NCBI RefSeq assembly: GCF_006546775.1
Contig: NZ_VICE01000108.1
Coordinates: 1-45,734, forward strand
From: Marilutibacter aestuarii
GTDB lineage: Bacteria; Pseudomonadota; Gammaproteobacteria; Xanthomonadales; Xanthomonadaceae
Reading direction: 5' to 3'
DNA: 45,734 nt
Shown: positions 45,640 to 45,734 of the stretch, one piece after another
Position numbering within the stretch: the stretch's first letter is position 1
How the letters are laid out: each line of letters begins with the position of its first letter
Notes under the pieces: model-generated
Told to the model about the DNA's origin: nothing
Seen by the model: the letters and a program-made list of their open reading frames with translations, nothing else
Database searches by the model: none
Program-made: the position numbers and the translations under genes

Positions 45640-45734
45640 TGAATCGCCCCGGGTTCACTAGACATCTCCAAGCCGTACATTATGGCAATCACGGAGGTGT
45701 GTATGAGTGGCAAGCGGTATACGGAAGAGTTCAA
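45640..45734. mobile_element. Left end of an IS3-family insertion sequence, continuing beyond the window
   Basis: The boundary is placed at TGAATCGCCCCGGGTTCACT (45640 on), which has the TG start and CCCCGGGTT core common to IS3-family terminal repeats. It is followed after about 40 nt by a ribosome binding site and the transposase start. Only the left end is present, so the second repeat and target duplication cannot be checked. Confidence 0.75.
45703..45734 (+). CDS. IS3-family transposase OrfA, first 10 codons
   Basis: The visible residues MSGKRYTEEF followed by AA of a Lys codon match the start of IS3-family OrfA proteins, the helix-turn-helix subunit that is fused to OrfB by frameshifting to make the active transposase. 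GGAGG lies 7 nt before the ATG. The rest of the gene is outside the window. Confidence 0.8.
   Translation, partial: MSGKRYTEEF

Larger units (their letters stand above)
35641..45734. mobile_element. Genomic island next to tRNA-Ser(CGA): prophage remnant or phage-satellite-like element, right end outside window
   Basis: The GC content falls sharply after 35640, codon choice changes, and genes of phage or island type appear: AlpA-like regulator, RepB-type primase, HNH endonuclease, two podovirus-type ejection proteins, lipoprotein and unknown cargo. Integrase, capsid, portal, terminase and tail genes are not visible. No second copy of the tRNA 3' end is found in the window, so the island continues to the right. 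An IS3-family element has inserted near 45640. Whether it is a decayed prophage or a satellite that carries its own ejection proteins cannot be decided here. Confidence 0.75.

Noticed and set aside
35641-45734. Second copy of the tRNA-Ser 3' end as attR
   Set aside because: I searched by eye for the T-arm/acceptor sequence and found none in the island part of the window; the right end must be outside.

Overview
The window is chromosomal DNA from a high-GC gammaproteobacterium, most likely of the Xanthomonadales / Lysobacteraceae (Luteimonas- or Lysobacter-like). The basis is the gene content and order: rpoE with its anti-sigma factor, the yceD-rpmF-fabH-fabD-fabG-acpP-fabF-pabB-pabC-mltG-tmk-holB-pilZ run, the DUF6165 and DUF1203 genes, and kdkA beside a heptosyltransferase-like gene. 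Positions 1 to about 35640 are dense, GC-rich core genome. Positions 35641 to 45734 are visibly lower in GC and look like a mobile island.

Left part (1-15420). The rpoE/anti-sigma pair is cut by the left edge and has a sigma-E-like promoter. A fadJ-type beta-oxidation gene is followed by a periplasmic protein gene. The long minus-strand run starts at a consensus promoter in front of yceD and covers fatty acid synthesis, p-aminobenzoate synthesis, MltG, thymidylate kinase, DNA polymerase III delta' and PilZ. Most genes from pabB to holB overlap by 4 nt, so translational coupling is likely. plsX is not in its usual place between rpmF and fabH.

Middle part (15515-27671). Plus-strand genes are a small membrane protein, Maf, a MoxR-DUF58-transglutaminase-Slp operon, a small membrane protein and a HAD phosphatase. 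Minus-strand genes are a GT-C glycosyltransferase, a HIT protein and the recR-ybaB-dnaX replication/repair run. Then come tRNA-Ser(GGA) and the 4.5S SRP RNA, followed by an 84-bp tandem palindromic repeat.

Right core part (27953-35640). A minus-strand run joins kdkA, a metallo-beta-lactamase-fold protein, moaA, moaC, moaD, moaE and an exported beta-propeller. A divergent GT9 gene, possibly using an AUU start, leads a plus-strand pair. DUF1203, DUF6165 and tRNA-Ser(CGA) end the core segment.

Island (35641-45734 and beyond). It abuts the 3' end of tRNA-Ser(CGA), with integrase-arm-like direct repeats next to it. It carries, on the minus strand, an IS-truncated gene, an AlpA-like regulator, an HNH endonuclease, a RepB-type primase, two podovirus-type ejection (internal virion) proteins, a 66-aa/140-aa overlapping gene pair and a lipoprotein. 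Two plus-strand cargo genes of unknown function sit in the middle. No integrase, capsid, portal or terminase is visible, so this is either a decayed prophage or a phage-satellite-like element that carries ejection proteins. An IS3-family element begins at about 45640 and continues past the window. The island, especially the ejection-protein pair, the plus-strand cargo pair and the 66/140-aa pair, is the best place to look for something undescribed.
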